Positions 41,295 to 43,621 of a DNA stretch of 43,621 nt are shown here, one piece after another. The notes under the pieces are model-generated. The model did no database searches. It was not told where the DNA came from and was given only the letters and a program-made list of their open reading frames with translations. Source of the stretch: Clostridiales bacterium (GTDB lineage: Bacteria > Bacillota > Clostridia > Saccharofermentanales > Saccharofermentanaceae); assembly GCA_024691135.1 (NCBI GenBank), contig JAILNZ010000055.1, positions 1 to 43,621 of the forward strand. The letters run 5' to 3'. Each line of letters starts with the position of its first letter. Position 1 is the first letter of the stretch. The position numbers and the translations under genes are program-made.

Positions 41295-42089
41295 TCAGAA
41301 CTGTTTCATTGTGACCTTCTCGACCCACAGGATCCAAGCGGAAGGGATTATCTTCGATGCAACATGAAGGGCTTTTTGTGAGATCTTATACACATAAAGT
41401 CCCCTGCCCCTCTTACATGCCTTATATGAAGCCTTAGCGAGCTTATCCGGATCTGCCGCGCAAAGAGCCCTTATGCCCGTGAACTCGCCCGCCTTGTTAT
41501 CGGTCGCCTTTTTAAGGAACCCCGTCTTAACGGGACCCGGGCACACGGTCGTAACTCCGATGTTGTGCTTTCTGAGTTCAAACTGCAGAGCTCTCGAGAA
41601 ACTCTCGACATATGCCTTGGAAGCGGCATACACGTTAAATCCCGGCTGAGGGAGAAATGCCGCCGAAGAAGCGATATTAAGGATCCTCGGACCTGTCTTG
41701 AAAGTCCTTCCCTCAGTGATCATATAAGGGATACATACCTTCGTCAGCCTCGTTAAGGCAACACAGTTAAGTTCGATCGTATCAGTTATATCCTCAAGGC
41801 TGTTATCCTCGACCGTGCCTCTCTTTCCCATTCCGGCACAGTTGATAAGGAGCTCGATAACAGGCTTTTCCTCACTTAGTTTTCGGGAGATGATATCGAT
41901 CGATGAGGGATCAGTAAGATCAGCGGAGACAGGAACGATCTTTTCTTTTCCGTATGCTTCGGCCAGGGCAAGAAGCTTGTCTTCACGCCTTGCGATGACC
42001 CATATCTTCTCGTAATCCTCACCGGCGATGAGCTTTATAAATGCTTCGCCGATTCCGGAAGATGCACCCGTAACGATCGCGATCCCCAT
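41295..42089 (-). CDS. Short-chain dehydrogenase/reductase
   Basis: I use the ATG at 42089 (264 residues, MGIAIVTGASSGIG): GGGGAGG lies 6 bases before it, while the in-frame ATG at 42122 falls in the tail of the upstream terminator. The Rossmann cofactor loop TGASSGIG is at residues 7-14, NCAGMG at about 79, catalytic Ser in NIASSAAFLP (about 139) and Tyr-x3-Lys in YAASKAYVES (about 155). PGPVKTGF follows, as in the DltE/YqjQ-like group. The arginine in ARREDK after the second strand suggests NADPH. The C-terminal ~50 residues (KRGRGLYVYKISQKALHVAS...) are basic and amphipathic, which may associate with the membrane. The substrate is unknown. It is probably a single-gene unit. Confidence 0.86.
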   Translation of the reverse strand: MGIAIVTGASSGIGEAFIKLIAGEDYEKIWVIARREDKLLALAEAYGKEKIVPVSADLTDPSSIDIISRKLSEEKPVIELLINCAGMGKRGTVEDNSLEDITDTIELNCVALTRLTKVCIPYMITEGRTFKTGPRILNIASSAAFLPQPGFNVYAASKAYVESFSRALQFELRKHNIGVTTVCPGPVKTGFLKKATDNKAGEFTGIRALCAADPDKLAKASYKACKRGRGLYVYKISQKALHVASKIIPSAWILWVEKVTMKQF

Positions 42090-42128
42090 TAAGATCCTCC
42101 CCGTTTTTTTCGAAAATGACATAAAAGA

Positions 42129-42166
42129 TTATAACCTATGGCCGCCGAAGCGACCATAGGTTATAA
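42129..42166 (-). terminator. Strong hairpin terminator after the Lys/Glu/Pro-rich surface protein
   Basis: A 13-bp perfect stem (42129-42141 with 42154-42166) with a 12-base loop, followed on the minus strand by TCTTTTAT, 25 bases after the stop at 42192. Confidence 0.7.
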
Positions 42167-42191
42167 CAAACATAAGCCTAGAAATCATCAG

Positions 42192-43621
42192 CTATTCTTG
42201 GCCGGGTGCCTTCGCACCACCATCGTTCCCCTCACGCATAGCATGAAGTTCCTTCATTGCCTGCGCCTGGTTGAACGCCGTTTTATTTGTACCTGTCTTA
42301 GCTTCCCCTCTTACTCTCGATGCGGAACCTGATGCCGTATTCGAGTAAACAGGTCTTATGGAAGCCGTATCGGACTTCTTGAGATAACCGTTGACCGTAA
42401 CCGGCGCTTCCGCCTCCGGTACCGGTGTCTTCGAAGATCCGAACCTGTTCCTGATCGCCTTGACCGGAATAAATTCCTTCAGAAGATCAGAGTTATCGAC
42501 TCCGTCCATCTTCATCTTGGCGAACCTGACGCATACTCCGATAATAACAAGGATCAGCAGGAATGTCCACCAGCCGCCGCTCTTCTTTTTTGTGTCAGCC
42601 CTTATGACTCCGCTTACGGAAGTCTTCGAAAGCAGCTCGGGAGTAGGCTCCTCCGTTACTTCGCCCTCATTTTCACCCTCTTCGTTTTTTACTGCGGCAG
42701 GGGCTTTATCATCCTTCTTCGTACCGTCATCGTCTGAAGTTACAGGGATCTCTTCTTCATCTTTAGCGTCTCCCTCTTCAGTAAAAGCCTCATCCTGAAC
42801 CTCATTTTCTGCCGGTCCTTCTTCGCCTGTAACGGCATTCTTTTCTTCTTTTGATTCTTCTTTTACGGGCTCGGAAACAGCGTCTGTATCCTTTGTCTTA
42901 TCAGTAGTTTCCGCGGAAACTGCGGCCGTTGCGGCAGAAGATTTGTCATCCGCCTTCGCCTGATCACCAGAAACCTTGGAATCATCTTTCTTCGTATCCT
43001 TATTCCCGTTCTTGTCCTCCTGTTTGGCAGGTGTCTTCTCTTCTTCTACTTTCTTTTCGGGATCAGGCTTGTTCTCTTCCTGCTTCTTTTCCTCAGGTTT
43101 CTTTTCTTCAGGCTTGTTCTCCTCCGCCTTCTTTTCTTCAGGCTTCTTTTCCTCGGGTTTCTTTTCCTCCGGTTTCTTGTCTTCCGGCTTGTCTGCAGGC
43201 GGTTCCGGTGCAGGTTTCTCCTGTTCAGGATCCTTCTTCTCGGGTGCCGGCTTAGCAGGCTCTGCCTTGGGAGCGCTTCCTGTCGATGATTTGCTCAGGA
43301 CTGACAGTCCCTCGTAATTGCCGGTCATATACATGCCGACATTATACTCACCGTTCCCGTCAGTCGTTACTTCGAAAGTAACCGTGCTTCCATTGGAAGT
43401 TGCTGTTCCGTTCCAGGAGCTTGATATGTTGACCGTCGCCGAGAATGTTACCGTTACCTTGAATGTAGTATTCGGTGCGTATCCTTTACCGATTATCCCT
43501 ATGTTGGCTCCGTCCTTGTCCGCGTTATAGATCGCGACTGTATCCGAAGGACCGTCAGCCCGGACATCCTGATAAGATCCGAGTGCACATACTACGAATA
43601 CTACGGACAGGAGAAGCGCCA
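42192..43621 (-). CDS. Membrane-anchored surface protein with Lys/Glu/Pro repeat stalk, 5' end cut by window edge
   Basis: The frame is open to the right edge (476 codons plus 2 bases), so the first residues are missing. An ATG at 43334 is in frame, but upstream codons read as a signal peptide (ALLLSVVFVVCALGSYQDVR) and a beta-rich domain (IYNADKDGANIGIIGKGYAP ... NISSSWNGTA), so the gene starts beyond the window. Then follow a stalk of EEKKP-type repeats (about residues 110-185 of the visible part), a longer acidic Ser/Thr/Glu segment, one TM segment (WWTFLLILVIIGVCVRFAK) and a basic tail of about 110 residues inside the cell. The stalk should span the cell wall. I know no specific function. 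Confidence 0.8.
   Translation of the reverse strand, partial: ALLLSVVFVVCALGSYQDVRADGPSDTVAIYNADKDGANIGIIGKGYAPNTTFKVTVTFSATVNISSSWNGTATSNGSTVTFEVTTDGNGEYNVGMYMTGNYEGLSVLSKSSTGSAPKAEPAKPAPEKKDPEQEKPAPEPPADKPEDKKPEEKKPEEKKPEEKKAEENKPEEKKPEEKKQEENKPDPEKKVEEEKTPAKQEDKNGNKDTKKDDSKVSGDQAKADDKSSAATAAVSAETTDKTKDTDAVSEPVKEESKEEKNAVTGEEGPAENEVQDEAFTEEGDAKDEEEIPVTSDDDGTKKDDKAPAAVKNEEGENEGEVTEEPTPELLSKTSVSGVIRADTKKKSGGWWTFLLILVIIGVCVRFAKMKMDGVDNSDLLKEFIPVKAIRNRFGSSKTPVPEAEAPVTVNGYLKKSDTASIRPVYSNTASGSASRVRGEAKTGTNKTAFNQAQAMKELHAMREGNDGGAKAPGQE

Noticed and set aside
1-43621. tRNA, rRNA, tmRNA, RNase P, insertion sequence or prophage
   Set aside because: I looked for characteristic signatures on both strands and saw none. 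A covariance-model search would be needed to exclude small RNAs fully.

Overview
The window looks like a chromosomal segment of a Gram-positive Clostridia (Bacillota), probably a gut or rumen type. Three things suggest this: solute-binding proteins are lipoproteins with lipobox cysteines, strong AGGAGG-type ribosome binding sites precede most genes, and very large secreted proteins carry CAP, Ig-like and DUF4214 modules. No tRNA, rRNA, CRISPR array, transposase or phage gene was seen. Almost every gene is on the minus strand; the one exception is a HAD phosphatase at 11333-12160.

Layout, left to right. (1) 1-9.7 kb is a secretion and uptake region. It has a truncated secreted protein at the left edge, a sugar-binding lipoprotein, two paralogous small lipoproteins, a MacB-like membrane protein with its HlyD-type adaptor, and two sugar ABC permeases. 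No ATPase gene accompanies either transporter. (2) 9.7-10.17 kb is a gene-poor stretch with several mutually consistent RNA stems and a possible pseudoknot. (3) 10.17-12.9 kb holds manC, a divergent HAD phosphatase and a PD-(D/E)XK-like protein. (4) 13.1-23.6 kb is one tightly packed polysaccharide operon, transcribed right to left: gmd, rmd, ABC-2 permease (wzm-like), ATPase with a C-terminal glycan-recognition domain (wzt-like), GT4, coiled-coil methyltransferase, GT4, a small coiled-coil gene broken by a TAA stop, a second small coiled-coil gene, GT4, GT4. (5) 23.7-39.1 kb holds two giant secreted proteins (2093 and about 2971 residues). Both are built as signal peptide, CAP domain, long repeat array, Pro/Thr linker and four DUF4214 units. 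(6) 39.2-43.6 kb holds an SCP2-like protein, an ABC-F ATPase, a short-chain dehydrogenase and a Lys/Glu/Pro-rich membrane-anchored surface protein cut by the right edge.

How the parts may fit. ManC makes GDP-mannose, Gmd makes GDP-4-keto-6-deoxymannose and Rmd reduces it to GDP-D-rhamnose. Four GT4 enzymes would polymerise a rhamnose-containing glycan. The methyltransferase plausibly caps it, and the Wzm/Wzt pair would export the capped chain, as in A-band or O9a-type systems. The giant proteins next door have no LPXTG or SLH anchor but end in nearly the same DUF4214 module. The most interesting inference is that DUF4214 anchors them to the surface, possibly to this glycan. That is inference from gene order and architecture, not something the sequence proves.
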